Shown here piece by piece: positions 11,891 through 24,664 of a DNA stretch of 64,000 nt. The notes below the pieces were generated by a model. It was not told the DNA's origin and made no database searches. It was given only the letters and a program-made list of their open reading frames with translations. Source of the stretch: Prionace glauca (Eukaryota > Chordata > Chondrichthyes > Carcharhiniformes > Carcharhinidae); NCBI GenBank assembly GCA_037974335.1, contig CM075760.1, positions 53,341,890-53,405,889 on the forward strand, read 5' to 3'. The translations under genes and the position numbers were made by a program. Position 1 is the first letter of the stretch. Each line of letters starts with the position of its first letter.

Positions 11891-11984
11891 TGTAACCCTC
11901 TCCAGCTGGATGGGGGAGAGGTGAAAAAGGCAGTGTAAGCCCAGGTTTGGAGTATTTCCCCCCCAGAGTTTGATAGATTGATGA

Positions 11985-12130
11985 TGAACAAGGCCGGGGG
12001 GGGGGGGGGGGGTGGCAGGAATGTAGAGTGGAGGTTACAGTCCAATCAGATGTGATCTTATTGAATGGTGGAGCAGGTTGGGGGGCCGAATGGCCTCCTC
12101 CTCTTCCTAATCCGGATGTTCGTATCCAGG
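11985..12130 (+). repeat. CR1-like LINE 3' tail
   Basis: 'gatgtgatcttattgaatgg', 'tggagcaggttggggggccg' and 'aatggcctcctcctcttcc' form a typical LINE 3' end. A run of about 15 G sits just upstream (11996-12012). 12130-12340 is unassigned. Confidence 0.65.
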
Positions 12131-12344
12131 GAGGGAACTTGAATCTGGAGCGAACTCCCACTGACCCTGGGAATATTTGCTGAAACAGTGACAAAGGGGA
12201 TTGGGATTGGGATTTGATTTATTCTTGTCCCACGGATTCACATCGAGTGAAAGGGATTGTTTCCCACACTCCGAATCCTGGAAACTGGGAGAAGCCCAGA
12301 ATCCCGGAGCAGGGAGAGGCCATTCAGGGCAGAGATTCCTCATA

Positions 12345-13520
12345 CTATCCCAGATTGTAATCACTGAGAGAGGTTTAGGGCAGAGATTACTGATACAAGG
12401 CCGAGATTGTAATAACTGATAGAGGTTTAGGGCAGAGATTACTGATACAAGGCCGAGATTGTAATAACTGAGAGAGGTTTAGGGCAGAGATTACTGATAC
12501 AAGGCCCAGATTGTAATAACTGAGAGAGGTTTAGGGCAGAGATTACTGATACAAGGCCCAGATTGTAATAACTGAGAGAGGTTTAGGGGAGAGATTACTG
12601 ATACAAGGCCCAGATTGTAATAACTGAGAGAGGTTTAGGGCAGAGATTACTGATACAAGGCCCAGATTGTAACAACTGAGAGAGGTTTAGGGCAGAGATT
12701 ACTGATACAAGGCCCAGATTGTAATAACTGAGAGAGGTTTAGGGCAGAGATTACTGATACTATCCCAGATTGTAATAACTGAGAGGGGTTTAGGGCACAG
12801 ATTACTGATACAGGGCCCAGATTGTAATAACAGAGAGTTTTAGGGCAGAGATTACTCATACAAGGCCCAGATTGTAATAACTGAGAGGTTTAGGGCAGAG
12901 ATTACTGATACAAGGCCATGATTGTAATAACTGAGAGAACTTTAATGCAGAGATTACTGATACACAACGCAGATTACAATATCTGTGAGAAGTTTAGGGC
13001 AGAGATTACTGATACAAGGCCCAGATTGTAACAACTGAGAAGTTTTGGGCAGAGATTACTGATACAAGGCCCAGATTGTAATAACTGAGAGAGGTTTAGG
13101 GCAAAGATTACTGATACAATCCCAGATTGTAATAACTGAGAGGGGTTTAGGGCACAGATTACTGATACAAGGCCCAGATTGTAATAACTGAGAGAGGTTT
13201 AGGGCAGAGATTACTGATACAGGGCCAAGATTGTAATAACAGAGAGTTTTAGGGCAGAGATTACTCATACAAGGTCCAGATTGTAACAACTGAGAGATGT
13301 TTAGAGCAGAGATTATTGATTCAAGGCCCAGATTGTAATAACTGAGAGAGGCTTAGGGCAGAGATTACTGATACAAGGCCCAGACTTAATAACTGAGAGA
13401 GGTTTAGGGCAGAGATTACTGACACAAGGCCCAGATTGTAATAACTGAAGAGAGGTTTAGGACAGACATTACTGATACAAAGTCCAGATTGTAATAACTG
13501 AGAGAGGTTTACGGCAAAGA
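12345..13520. repeat. 52-bp minisatellite array 1 (about 22 copies)
   Basis: The unit includes 'gattactgatacaaggccca', 'gattgtaataactgagagag' and 'gtttagggcaga' (52 bp). Copies differ by point changes and small indels. This is one of six arrays of the same unit in the window. No frame is conserved because 52 is not a multiple of three. Confidence 0.95.
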
Positions 13521-13975
13521 TTGTGTGTGTGTGAGAGAGAGAGAGAGAGGGGTTGTGTGCCTTTCAGTGTCTGTGAGCTTGTGTGTTTCCGTACGTGTGT
13601 GTCTGTCTTTCAACATGTGTTTCTGTGTGCCTGTGAGTGTGTGTGCGCGTGTGTGTGTCTGTCTGTCTGTCTCTCTGTGTCTGGGTGTGTGAGTGTGTAT
13701 CTATGTCTGTGCGTCTCTCTGAATATATCTCTATGTGAGTGCCTCTGTGTTTGTGTGTGTGTGCATCTGTCTCTGTGTCAATGAGTGTGTGTGTCTGTCT
13801 GTCCGTGTCTGTGTGTGTGTGTGTGTCAGTGTCTGTGTGTTTCTGTGAATGTGTGTGTCTCTCTCTGGAATGTGAGTGCTTCTGTGTGTGTGTGTGTGTG
13901 TGTGTGTCTGTGTGTGCACATCTGTCTCTGTGTCAATGAGTGTGTGTGTGTGTGTGTGTGTGTGTGTCAGCATGC
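13520..13975. repeat. GT/CTGT microsatellite block 1
   Basis: TG-rich with CTGTCT interruptions and 'caatgagtgtgtgtg' words. It shares its 3' border word 'cagcatgcatgagtgtttaa' with the blocks ending near 19530, 22450, 25415 and 33775. Confidence 0.93.
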
Positions 13976-13979
13976 ATGA

Positions 13980-14526
13980 GTGTTTAAATCTGAATTATGT
14001 GCAGTTTCAGGCCATTTGCCCCATTGATCCTGCTCCCCCACTCAAACAGATCATGGTAAACACACACAGAGAAATATACAGGTAGTTTGGATGTATTTAT
14101 TGACCTGTTAATGTGACTGAATGCTACACATCCTGGTTTGCCATAGATACAAAAAATGAGTCAGCATTGTAAGCAGTGTCGCTGGAAATATCAAATTGCA
14201 AAGAGTTTTTCATGTTTAGTAAATGGACAAAACTGGTGGAGAGGTTTCAGAGCAGGGAAATGTAAATTGACACAACTTAGATTGAAAAGGGACAGAACAA
14301 CGTACTTTAATAAATGATGAAAAGACAGAAACAGTGGAAGCTCCAAATGTTCAGATATTTCACAGCTGGATTCACACAATACACACAGCAATGTCTCTGA
14401 TATTGTGGAATTGTTATAAATGTGGTTCATCTCAGTCCGGAGGCTGCCTTCATGTTCCAGAGTTAATCTGATCACTCTCATCAAAACAGGATCAGCATTT
14501 CTGTACAATGTGAGTGAATTGTAAAC
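13980..14526. repeat. duplicated module E, copy 1
   Basis: Near-identical to 25420-25975. The first 60 bp are a LINE-tail relic ('cattgatcctgctcccccac', 'tcaaacagatcatggtaaac'). The remainder shares ancestry with the D modules up to about 14200 and with module A/C further on ('cacagctggattcacacaat'). See the candidate minus-strand terminal exon at 14096-14181. Confidence 0.75.
14096..14181 (-). other. candidate terminal exon with polyadenylation signal (minus strand, weak)
   Basis: On the minus strand a possible acceptor (gatatttccag) is followed by a short open stretch ending DSFFVSMANQDV and a TAG stop at 14126-14124. AATAAA follows about 22 bp downstream (14096-14101). The same layout is kept at 25530-25615. 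In the related D modules the AATAAA is kept but the frame is different. No family is recognised and no upstream exons are found. This may be a chance arrangement in a duplicated repeat. Confidence 0.2.
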
Positions 14527-15100
14527 TCAGTGAGTTCAGGTTCAATGTTTAAAATAACCCGTCCCTTTTCTATGGCTGCTTTGGGGAATGTCAGTGGGAT
14601 GTAGTTTCCAGGCAAGTGTGAACAATTGTATTGGGGAATCAATGGAAGCAGTTTCCATTGAGAGCTTCCTGCATTCTGGAAATGTGTGGGATCTATTCAG
14701 AGATAGGAAATGGATGGGGGAATAAAGATGCAGTTTGGTGTTAATTACATGAGACTGTCGGCTTTGAAGATTCCCCAGTTCCATGTGCTTAGAGTCAGGA
14801 GGGATTAAAGCAACGTTCATCATTCAAATTCTTCAGATAAGTTTCAAAGTGAGTGAGAGACAGAATACACAAACTCTGAGACAGAGAGAGACACATCTGT
14901 ATTCACAGCTTCAACTCCATGTTGCAATCTGAGGAGCTGAGATCCTGGTTGAATTAAACACGAGTTCACACTGGGATGCTGAACAATTTGAGTTCTGTTT
15001 GTTCTCTCCTTAAAATAAATCTAAAAATCTGCAATGAAAAATTCCCTGGACAGAGCAGAAGGAATTTTACTCTGTGTCCTGTATTTGGATTGGAAGTGTT
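14526..15100. repeat. duplicated module A, copy 2 (left part)
   Basis: Near-identical to 3750-4322 and, to about 14835, to 25970-26240. Non-coding as far as I can see. Confidence 0.75.
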
Positions 15101-15102
15101 TG

Positions 15103-15338
15103 ATGAGCATGCGTTGGCACAGTGGTTGGCACTGCTGCCTCCCAGCGCCAGGGACCGGGGTTCAATCCCAGCCCTGGGTCACTGTCTGTACGGAGATTCT
15201 CCCCGTGTCTGCGTGGGTTTCCTCCGGGTGCTCCGGTTTCCTCCCTCAGTCCCCAGATGTGCAGGTTAGGTGAATTGGCCGTGCTAAATTGTCCCTGAGT
15301 GTCAGGGGATGTGTAGGTTAGGGGGGATTAGCCAGGAA
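15103..15338 (+). repeat. tRNA-derived SINE (copy in module A2)
   Basis: Same insertion as 4325-4560, with A-box and B-box words intact. Confidence 0.85.
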
Positions 15339-15339
15339 A

Positions 15340-16055
15340 GTGAACCTTGCCCCTTATCCTTTTATCCCCTTTGCCCCAAGTGCTGTATCTAACAGCCCCT
15401 CGGAAACATTCAATGTTTTGTCCTCAACTACTTTCTGTGTTGGTGAATTCCACAGGCTGACCCCTCTCTAGGTGAAGAGATTTCTCCTCATCTCTGTCCT
15501 AAACCGTCTCCCCTGTATCCTCAGACTGTGAGCCCTGGTTCTGGACACCCCCACCACCGGGATCATCCTTCTGGCACCTACCCCTGTCTGGTCCTGTTAG
15601 AATTTTATTGATTTTGATGAGTTCGCCCCCTCACTCTTCTGATCTCCAGTGAATACAATCCCAACCCACTCAATCTCTCCTCATTCGTCAGTCCCTCCAT
15701 CCCAGGGATCCGTCTGGGAAACCTTCTCCGGGCTCCCTCTGGAGCAAGAACATCCTTCCTCAAATACAGAGAGCCAAACTGTCCACAATATTCGGGCTGT
15801 GGTCTCACCAAGGCCCTGTCTAATTGCAGCAAGACCCTCTTCCTGTTCTCCAATCCTCTCGCTATGGGGGCCAACATCCCATTGGCCTTTTCTCCTGCCT
15901 CCTGCCCCTGCACGCTTGCCTCCAGCGATTGGTGTGTGAGGGACACCCAGGTCTCCTTGTACATTCCCCGCTCCTCATTTATGGCCATTCAGACAGTAAT
16001 CCGCCTCCCCCTTTCTGCTCCCAAAGTGGAGAACCTCACATTTGCCACTGAATAA
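15340..16055 (-). repeat. CR1/L2-group LINE fragment (copy in module A2)
   Basis: Same insertion as 4562-5275. The minus strand encodes 'GMEGLTNEERLSGLGLYSLE' and neighbouring RT C-terminal words. Followed by the SINE-like tail near 16165-16230. Confidence 0.85.
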
Positions 16056-16419
16056 CTCCCTTTCCCCCATTAGGATCATTCCTAAAACCAATCACTTTTC
16101 ACCAAATCTGTGGGGCGTCTGTCCCTAAACTCGCCCGTGACTCAGTATCTAATTTTTCACTCTTGGTTCCTGTGAAGCATCTCAGGGACAATTCTGTTCA
16201 AGGTGCTACATAAATGCAAGTTGCTGTTGTGTTTGTGTGTCTGAGTGTCAGCGTCTGTCCATGTCCGGGACACTGCAGGTTACAGAGAATGATTCACTCT
16301 GGTCTGTGACTGTCCATCTGGTGTGTGTCTCAGTGTCAGCTCTGTAACACGCACAGCACAATCCCATCCTGTTTCTGTCTCTCTCTGTCTCTGGATCTGG
16401 ATCTCTCTCCCTCTCTGAA

Positions 16420-16845
16420 ATTAGTTTGTCACTTTCTTAAATAAGACACATTTCCAAAGAGCTGGATTGATACAATTTAAACAGCAAGCTTTCTGCAGAT
16501 GATGGTTTGTAAATGCTGCTGAGCTCAGGACACTCGGTACCTTAATGTTACAATAAGATAGAATCTGTATTGGGACAACTGTCACCCCAGAGGCTCCAAA
16601 CTTCACCCTGTTAACATTCTGACCAAACACTAAAGCTTTCCGAGGCTCACAAATCCAACCCCTCTTTCCGTGTTTGATTCTCCCGGCTCTGTTCTGATTC
16701 TGGGACAGATTCCTGGTGTGTATCCTCCGCATGAACAGTCCTTCCCAATCCCGTGTCGCTCCCAAACACGGCATCCGACTCCAATAAGACCAGATTGGGG
16801 GGGGGGAGTCCAGGGCTTGGGGGGACATTGGATTTGAGACAATGT
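16420..16845. repeat. duplicated module C, copy 1 (unassigned)
   Basis: Near-identical to 30653-31080. It also shares diverged stretches with 3590-3740 (words such as 'gctggatt..acaca' and 'aactgtcaccccagagg'), so it is an older copy of the same ancestral sequence. No coding domain is visible. Confidence 0.65.
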
Positions 16846-17130
16846 TTAGTATTTTAGACATTCAGGAGTGAAATGAAGAAACACTTTGCCACACCGGGGG
16901 TGATATTAGTTTGGAACAATCTTCTGCAAACGGCAATCGATGCTCAGTTGCTGTTTAAATCTGAGGTTGAGGGATTTTTCTTAGCCAAAGGTGCAAAGTG
17001 ATACAGAATTCGATCACAGAGCGGCCGTGATATCATTGAATGTGGGAACTGGGGTGAATCCTCCTCTTCCTCTGTACAGCACGGTGGCACAGGGGTTAGC
17101 ACTGCTGCCTCACAGCACCAGGGACCTGGA
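16845..17130 (+). repeat. LINE 3' tail followed by SINE head fragment
   Basis: 16845-17075 encodes a degraded LINE tail ('gaagaaacactttgccacac', 'tttggaacaatcttctgcaa', 'gagcggccgtgatatcattg'). 17085-17130 is a SINE head ('ggcacaggggttagcactgc') cut off by the 52-bp array. The copy at 31080-31365 has the same junction. Confidence 0.7.
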
Positions 17131-18250
17131 TTACTGATACAAGGCCCAGATTGTAATAACTGAGAGAGGTTTAGGGCAGGGATTACTGATACAAGGCCCA
17201 GATTGTAATAACTGAGAGAGGTTTAGGGCAGAGATTACTGATACAAGGCCCAGATTGCAATAACCAAGAGAGGTTTAGGGCATGATTATTGCTACAAGGC
17301 CCAGATTGTAATAACTGAGAGAGGTTTAGGGCAGAGATTACTGATACAAGGCCCAGATTGTAATAACTGAGAGTGGTTTAGGGCAGAGATTACTGATACA
17401 AGGCCCAGATTGTAATAACTGAGAGAGATTTAAGGCATGATTATTGCTACAAGGCCCAGATTGTAATAACTGAGAGAGGTTTAGGGCAGAGATTACTGAT
17501 ACAAGGCCCAGGTTGTAATAACTGAGAGAGGTTTAGGGCAGAGATTACTGATACAATCCCACACTGTAATAACTGAGAGAGGTTTAGGGCAGAGATTACT
17601 GATACAAGGCCCAGATTGTAATAACTGAGAGAGGTTTAGGGCAGAGATTACTGATACAAGGCCCAGATTGTAATAACTAAGAGGGGTTTAGGGCAGAGAT
17701 TACTGATACAAGGCGCAGATTGTAATAACTGAGAGAGATTTAGGGCATGATTATTGATACAAGTCCCAGATTGTAAAAACTGAGAGTGGTTCAGGGCAGA
17801 GATTACTGATACAAGGTCCATATTGTAAAAACTGAGACAGATTCGGGACAGAGATTACTGATACAATCCCACACTGTAATAACTGAGAAAGGTTTAGGGC
17901 AAAGTTTACTGATACAAGGCCCAGATTGTAATAACTGAGAGAGGTTTAGGGCAGAGATTACTGATACAATCCCACACTGTAATAACTGAGAGAGGTTTAG
18001 GGCAGAGATTACTGATACAAGGCCCAGATTGTAATAACTGAGAGAGGTTTAGGGCAGAGATTACTGATACAAGGCCCAGATTGTAATAACTGAGAGAGGT
18101 TTAGGGCAGAGATTACTGATACAAGGCCCAGATTGTAATAACTGAGAGAGGTTTAGGGCAGAGATTACTGATACAAGGCCCAGATTGTAATAACTGAGAG
18201 AGGTTTAGGGCAGAGATTACTGATACAAGGCCCAGATTGTAATAACTGGG
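17130..18250. repeat. 52-bp minisatellite array 2 (about 21 copies)
   Basis: Same unit as array 1. It contains variant units ('gggcatgattattgctac') in an order resembling array 5 at 31365, which suggests block duplication rather than independent expansion. Confidence 0.95.
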
Positions 18251-18850
18251 ACAGGCATGAACAGTGTGGATCGGGAACAGCTGCTCTCCTTAGTTGAAGG
18301 GTCAGTCGCGAGGGGGACACGGGTTCAAGGTGAGGGACAGGAGGTTGAGGGGGGCTGTGAGGAAGAATTGTTTTACCCAGAGGGTGGGGGGGGTCTGGAA
18401 TATGCTCCCTGGGAGGTGGGGTAGAGGCAAGTTGTCTCACACCCTTTAAAAAGTCCCTGGATGAGCACTCGGCCCATCATCACATTCAGGGCTGTGGGCC
18501 AAGTGCTGGGAAATGGGGTTGGGTGGGGATGTTAGGTGGTTCTGACAGGTCAGTACATACTCGATGGGCCGAGGGGTCTCTCCTGCACTGTGTGAATCTG
18601 GGATTGTGTGATGGGGAAATGTTTTGAACGCACTGGGATCTGGAATGTTCTGTCTGAGCCAGAGGGGGAAGGAGATTCCATCAGGAGGAGATTGAATGGG
18701 AGGCTGAGGGGAAAATATTGACAGGGTTACGGGGAGGAGGGTGGGGGAAGCGGGAATAGTCAAACTGCTCTTGCAGGCTCTCCATCCTGGATTGATGGGC
18801 TGAATGGCCTCCTGTGCTGTCCCCATTCTATGATTCACACACGAGTGACC
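18250..18850 (+). repeat. module B copy 1: two LINE 3' tails in series
   Basis: The first tail (18250-18600) encodes LINE-end words (an 'LVEGSVARG' block, then 'CLTPFKKSLDEH') and ends 'actcgatgggccgaggggtc'. The second (18640-18840) ends 'gggctgaatggcctcctgtg' and 'ttctatgattc'. Copies are at 21040, 23950 and 32380, always directly after the 52-bp array. Confidence 0.8.
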
Positions 18851-18959
18851 CTCTGGGTGTCTATCAGACCCCACTCATTCCCCCAGGATCAGTTCCAGCA
18901 TTTCAAGCTCAGATCCCAGTACTTTCTAACTGGGGGCAGTGAGGAGTAAAACAGAAATA

Positions 18960-19530
18960 GGAATGAGTGTGTGTGAGTGTCAGTGTGGTTATGTTTCTGT
19001 GTTTCTGTGTGTGTGAGGGAGAGATTCTAAGTGTGTGCACGTATTTCTGTGTGTGTGTGTGAGAGACAGATTGTGTGTCTTTCTGTGTGTGAGCTTGTGT
19101 GTCTGTGAGTGTCTGTGTGTATTTGTCTGTGTGTGGATTTCAACATGTGTTTCTGTGTGTCTGTTGGTGTGTGTGTGTCTGTGAGTGAATGTGTGTGTGT
19201 GTCTGTCTCTCTGAACATATGTGTGTCTCTCTCTCTGTATGAGTGCCTGTGTGTTTGTGTCTGTGTGTGTGTCTCTGTGTCTGTGAGTGAATGTGTGTGT
19301 TGTGTCTGTCTGTCTCTCTGTGTCTGTGTCTCTCTCTGAATATATGTGTGTCTCTCTCTGTCTCTATGTGAGTGCCTCTGTGTTTGTGTCTGTGTGTGTG
19401 TGTGTGTGTGCATCTGTCTGTGTCAATGAGTGTGTGTGTCTGTGTGTGTGTGTGTGTGCATCTGTCTGTGTCAATGAGTGTGTGTCTGTCTGTGTGTGTG
19501 TCTCTGTGTGTGTCAGCATGCATGAGTGTT
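18960..19530. repeat. GT/CTGT microsatellite block 2
   Basis: TG-rich with repeated 'catctgtctgtgtcaatgag' words. The 3' border is 'cagcatgcatgagtgtttaa'. Confidence 0.93.
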
Positions 19531-19539
19531 TAAATCACA

Positions 19540-19895
19540 ATTCTGTGCAGTTTTAGTCCATTTGACCCATCGAGCCTGCTCCACCACTCAAACAGATCAT
19601 GGTAAACACACACACAGAAATATACAGGTAGTTTGGATGTATTTATTGACCATTTAATGTAACTGAATTCTTCACATCACAGTTTGCCATAGACACAAAA
19701 AATGAGACAGCATTGTAAGCAGCATAGCTGGAAACATCAAATTGATCACCCAATGCTTGATCACCGAGTCTGCACCAACAGTAACTCCCACTAAAGTTGT
19801 GCTAACCCAGTTTTCCATCTCTTGTCCCATATCTGTGAATGTTGTGATGTTGTGAGCGCTCATCCAAATGTTTTTGAAAGATTGGAAGGTTTAGG
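19540..19895. repeat. module D copy 1
   Basis: About 360 bp, near-identical to 22445-22815 and 33775-34140. It starts with a LINE-tail relic and carries AATAAA on the minus strand near 19640. It also has a 63-codon minus-strand frame (19672-19863) kept in all three copies. The frame matches no family I know, and the copies are too similar for its preservation to mean selection. It ends 'ggaaggtttaggagagagct' and runs directly into a 52-bp array. Confidence 0.7.
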
Positions 19896-21040
19896 AGAGA
19901 GCTTTAGGGCAGAGATTACTGCTACAAGGCCCAGATTGTAATAACTGAGGGATGTTTAGGGCAGAGATTACTGCTACAAGGCCCAGATTGTAATAACTGA
20001 GGGATGTTTAGGGCAGAGATTACTGCTACAAGGCCCAGATTGTAATAACTGAGGGATGTTTAGGGCAGAGATTACTGCTACAAGGCCCAGATTGTAATAA
20101 CTGAGGGATGTTTAGGGCAGAGATTACTGCTACAAGGCCCAGATTGTAATAACTGAGGGATGTTTAGGGCAGAGATTACTGCTACAAGGCCCAGATTGTA
20201 ATAACTGAGGGATGTTTAGGGCAGAGATTACTGCTACAAGGCCCAGATTGTAATAACTGAGGGATGTTTAGGGCAGAGATTACTGCTACAAGGCCCAGAT
20301 TGTAATAACTAAGGGATGTTTAGGGCAGAGATTACTGCTACAAGGCCCAGATTGTAATAACTGAGAGATGTTTAGGGCAGAGATTACTGCTACAAGGCCC
20401 AGATTGTAATAATTGAGGGATGTTTAGGGCAGAGATTACTGATAGAAGGTCCATATTGTAATAACTGAGAGAGGTTTAGGGCAGAGATTACTGATACAAG
20501 GTCCAGATTGTAATAACTGAGGGATGTTTAGGGCAGAGATTACTGATACAAGGCCCATATTGTAATAACTGAGAGTGGTTTAGGGCAGAGATTACTGATA
20601 CAAGGCCCAGATTGTAATAACTGAGAGAGGTTTAGGGCAGAGATTACTGATACAAGGCCCAGATTGTAATAACTGAGGGATGTTTAGGGCAGAGATTACT
20701 GATACAAGGCCCAGATTGTAATAACTGAGGGATGTTTAGGGCAGAGATTACTGATACAAGGCCCATATTGTAATAACTGAGAGTGGTTTAGGGCAGAGAT
20801 TACTGATACAAGGCCCAGATTGTAATAACTGAGGGATGTTTAGGGCAGAGATTACTGATACAAGGCCCAGATTGTAATAACTGAGAGAGGTTTAGGGCAG
20901 AGATTACTGATACAAGGCCCATATTGTAATAACTGAGAGTGGTTTATGGCAGAGATTACTGATACAAGGCCCAGATTGTAATAACTGAGAGAGGTTTAGG
21001 GCAGAGATTACTGATATAAGGCCCAGATTGTAATAACTGG
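19895..21040. repeat. 52-bp minisatellite array 3 (about 22 copies)
   Basis: The first ten or so units are a nearly uniform variant (gctacaagg plus gagggatgtt). The rest mix variants. The uniform part signals recent local homogenisation, and array 6 starts with the same variant. Confidence 0.95.
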
Positions 21041-21640
21041 GACAGGCATGAACAGTGTGGATCGGGAACAGCTGCTCTCCTTAGTTGAAGGGTCAGTCGC
21101 GAGGGGGACACAGGTTCAAGGTGAGGGACAGGAGGTTGAGGGGGGATGTGAGGAAGAATTGTTTTACCCAGAGGGTGGGGAGGGTCTGGAATGTGCTCCC
21201 TGGGAGGGGGGGTAGAGGCAAGTTGTCTCACACCCTTTAAAAAGTCCCTGGATGAGCACTCGGCCCATCATCACATTCAGGGCTGTGGGCCAAGTGCTGG
21301 GAAATGGGGTTGGGTGGGGATGTTAGGTGGTTCTGACGGGTCAGTACAGACTCGATGGGCCGAGGGGTCTCTCCTGCACTGTGTGAATCTGGGATTGTGT
21401 GATGGGGAAATGTTTTGAACGCACTGGGATCTGGAATGTTCTGTCTGAGCCAGAGGGGGAAGGAGATTCCATCAGGAGGAGATTGAATGGGAGGCTGAGG
21501 GGAAAATATTGACAGGGTTACGGGGAGAGGGTGGGGGGAGCGGGAATAGTCAAACTGCTCTTGCAGGCTCTCCATCCTGGATTGATGGGCTGAATGGCCT
21601 CCTGTGCTGTCCCCATTCTATGATTCACACACAAGTGACC
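21040..21640 (+). repeat. module B copy 2 (LINE tails)
   Basis: Near-identical to 18250-18850, with the same junction 'taataactgggacaggcatg' at the array end. Confidence 0.8.
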
Positions 21641-21749
21641 CTCTGGGTGTCTATCAGACCCCACTCATTCCCCCAGGATCAGTTCCAGCATTTCAAGCTC
21701 AGATCCCAGTACTTTCTAGCTGGGGGCAGTGAGGAGTAAAACAGAAATA

Positions 21750-22440
21750 GGAATGAGTGTGTGTGAGTGTCGGTGTGGTTATGTTTCTGTGTTTCTGTGT
21801 GTGTGAGAAAGAGATTCTAAGTGTGTGCACGTATTTCTCTGTGTGTGTGTGTGTGTGAGAGTCAGATTGTGTGTCTTTCTGTGTGTGAGCTTGTGTGTCT
21901 GTGAGTGTCTGTGTGTTTTTGTATGTGTGTGGATTTCAACATGTGTTTCTGTGTGTCTGTTGGTGTGTGTGTGTCTGTGAGTGAATGTGTGTGTGTGTCT
22001 GTCTCTCTGTGTCTCTCTGAGTATGTGTGTGTGTCTCTCTCTCTGTATGAGTGCCTGTGTGTTTGTGTCTGTGTGTGTGTCTCTGTGCCTGTGAGTGAAT
22101 GTGTGTGTTGTGTCTGTCTGTCTGTCTCTCTGTGTCTGTGTCTCTCTCTGAATATATGTGTGTCTCTCTCTGTCTCTATGTGAGTGCCTCTGTGTCTGTG
22201 TGAGTGTGTGTGTGCATCTGTCTGTGTCAATGAGTGTGTGTGTCTGTCTGTGTGTGTGTGTGTGTGTGTGTGCATCTGTCTGTGTCAATGAGTGTGTGTG
22301 TGTCTGTGTGTGTCTGTGTGTGTGTGTGTGCATCTGTCTGTGTCAATGACTGTGTGTGTCTGTGTGTGTGTGTGTGCGTCTGTCTGTGTCAATGAGTGTG
22401 TGTCTGTCTGTGTGTGTGTCTCTGTGTGTGTCAGCATGCA
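21750..22440. repeat. GT/CTGT microsatellite block 3
   Basis: TG-rich and longer than block 2 because of extra 'catctgtctgtgtcaatgag' units. Confidence 0.93.
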
Positions 22441-22444
22441 TGAG

Positions 22445-22815
22445 TGTTTAAATCTCAGTTCTGTGCAGTTTTAGGCCATTTGACCCATCGATCCTGCTCC
22501 ACCACTCAAACAGATCATGGTAAACACACACACAGAAATATACAGGTAGTTTGGATGTATTTATTGACCATTTAATGTAACTGAATTCTTCACATCACAG
22601 TTTGCCATAGACACAAAAAATGAGACAGCATTGTAAGCAGCATAGCTGGAAACATCAAATTGATCACCCAATGCTTGATCATCGAGTCTGCACCAACAGT
22701 AACTCCCACTAAAGTTGTGCTAACCCAGTTTTCCATCTCTTGTCCCATATCTGTGAATGTTGTGATGTTGTGAGCGCTCATCCAAATGTTTTTGAAAGAT
22801 TGGAAGGTTTAGGAG
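22445..22815. repeat. module D copy 2
   Basis: Near-identical to 19540-19895. The 63-codon minus frame is at 22590-22781 and differs by one residue. Confidence 0.7.
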
Positions 22816-22819
22816 AGAG

Positions 22820-23950
22820 CTTTAGGGCAGAGATTACTGATACAAGGCCCAGATTGTAATAACTGAGAGAGGTTTAGGGCAGAGATTACTGATACAAGGC
22901 CCAGATTGTAATAACTGAGAGAGGTTTAGGGCAGAGATTACTGCTACAAGGTCCAGATTGTAATAACTGAGAGAGGTTTAGGGCAGAGATTACTGATACA
23001 AGGCCCAGATTGTAATAACTGAGGGATGTTTAGGGCAGAGATTACTGATACAAGGCCCAGATTGTAATAACTGAGAGACATTTAGGGCATGATTATTGAT
23101 ACAAGTCCCAGATTGTAAAAACTGAGAGTGGTTCAGGGCAGAGATTACTGATACAAGGCCCAGATTATAATAACTGAGAGAGATTTAGGGCATGATTCTT
23201 GATACAAGTCCCAGATTGAAAAAACTGAGAGTGGTTCAGGGCACAGATTACTTATACAAGGCCCAGATTGTAATAACTAAGAGGGGTTTAGGGCAGAGAT
23301 TACTGATACAAGGCCCAGATTGTAATAACTGAGAGACATTTAGGGCATGATTATTGATACAAGTCCCAGATTGTAAAAACTGAGAGTGGTTCAGGGCAGA
23401 GATTACTGATACAAGGCCCATATTGTAAAAAGTGAGACAGATTCGGGACAGAGATTACTGATACAATCCCACACTGTAATAACTGAGAAAGGTTTAGGGC
23501 AGAGGTTACTGATACAAGGCCCAGATTGTAATAACTGAGAGAGGTTTAGGGCAGAGGTTACTGATACAAGGCCCAGATTGTAAAAAGTGAGACAGATTCG
23601 GGACAGAGATTACTGATACAATCCCACACTGTAATAACTGAGAAAGGTTTAGGGCAGAGGTTACTGATACAAGGCCCAGATTGTAATAACTGAGAGAGGT
23701 TTAGGGCAGAGGTTACTGATACAAGGCCCAGATTATAATAACTGAGAGAGGTTTAGGGCAGAGATTACTGATACAATCCCACACTGTAATAACTGAGAGA
23801 GGTTTAGGGCAGAGATTACTGATACAAGGCCCAGATTGTAATAACTGAGAGAGGTTTAGGGCAGAGATTACTGATACAAGGCCCAGATTGTAATAACTGA
23901 GAGAGATTTAGGGCAGAGATTACTGATACAAGGCCCAGATTGTAATAACT
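22820..23950. repeat. 52-bp minisatellite array 4 (about 21 copies)
   Basis: Same unit. It includes variants with 'gattgtaaaaactgagagtg' and 'gagacagattcgggacagag'. The pair of variants at 23400-23640 is itself repeated. Confidence 0.95.
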
Positions 23951-24545
23951 GGGACAGGCATGAACAGTGTGGATCGGGAACAGCTGCTCTCCTTAGTTGA
24001 AGGGTCAGTCGCGAGGGGGACACAGGTTCAAGGTGAGAGACAGGAGGTTGAGGGGGGATGTGAGGAAGAATTGTTTTACCCAGAGGGTGGGGAGGGTCTG
24101 GAATGTGCTCCCTGGGAGGGGGGGTAGAGGCAAGTTGTCTCACACCCTTTAAAAAGTCCCTGGATGAGCACTCGGCCCATCATCACATTCAGGGCTGTGG
24201 GCCAAGTGCTGGGAAATGGGGTTGGGTGGGGATGTTAGGTGGTTCTGACGGGTCAGTACAGACTCGATGGGCCGAGGGGTCTCTCTTGCACTGTGTGAAT
24301 CTGGGATTGTGTGATGGGGAAATGTTTTGAACGCACTGGGATCTGGAATGTTCTGTCTGAGCCAGAGGGGAAAGGAGATTCCATCAGGAGGAGATTGAAT
24401 GGGAGGCTGAGGGGAAAATATTTACAGGGTTACGGGGAGAGGGTGGGGGGAGCGGGAATAGTCAAACTGCTCTTGCAGGCTCTCCATCCTGGATTGATGG
24501 GCTGAATGGCCTCCTGTGCTTTCCCCATTCTATGATTCACACACA
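23950..24545 (+). repeat. module B copy 3 (LINE tails)
   Basis: Near-identical to copies 1, 2 and 4. Confidence 0.8.
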
Positions 24546-24664
24546 AGTGACCCTCTGGGTGTCTATCAGACCCCACTCATTCCCCCAGGATCAGTTCCAG
24601 CATTTCAAGCTCAGATCCCAGTACTTTCTAACTGGGGGCAGTGAGGAGTAAAACAGAAATAGGA

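Noticed and set aside
6483-11938. Plus-strand open frames up to 748 codons of Ser/Leu/Tyr/Cys
   Set aside because: Low-complexity CT repeat with few possible stop codons. Alternative frames are equally open.
12345-13520. Regularly spaced repeats as a CRISPR-like array
   Set aside because: The whole 52-bp unit repeats with no variable spacers, and the genome is vertebrate.
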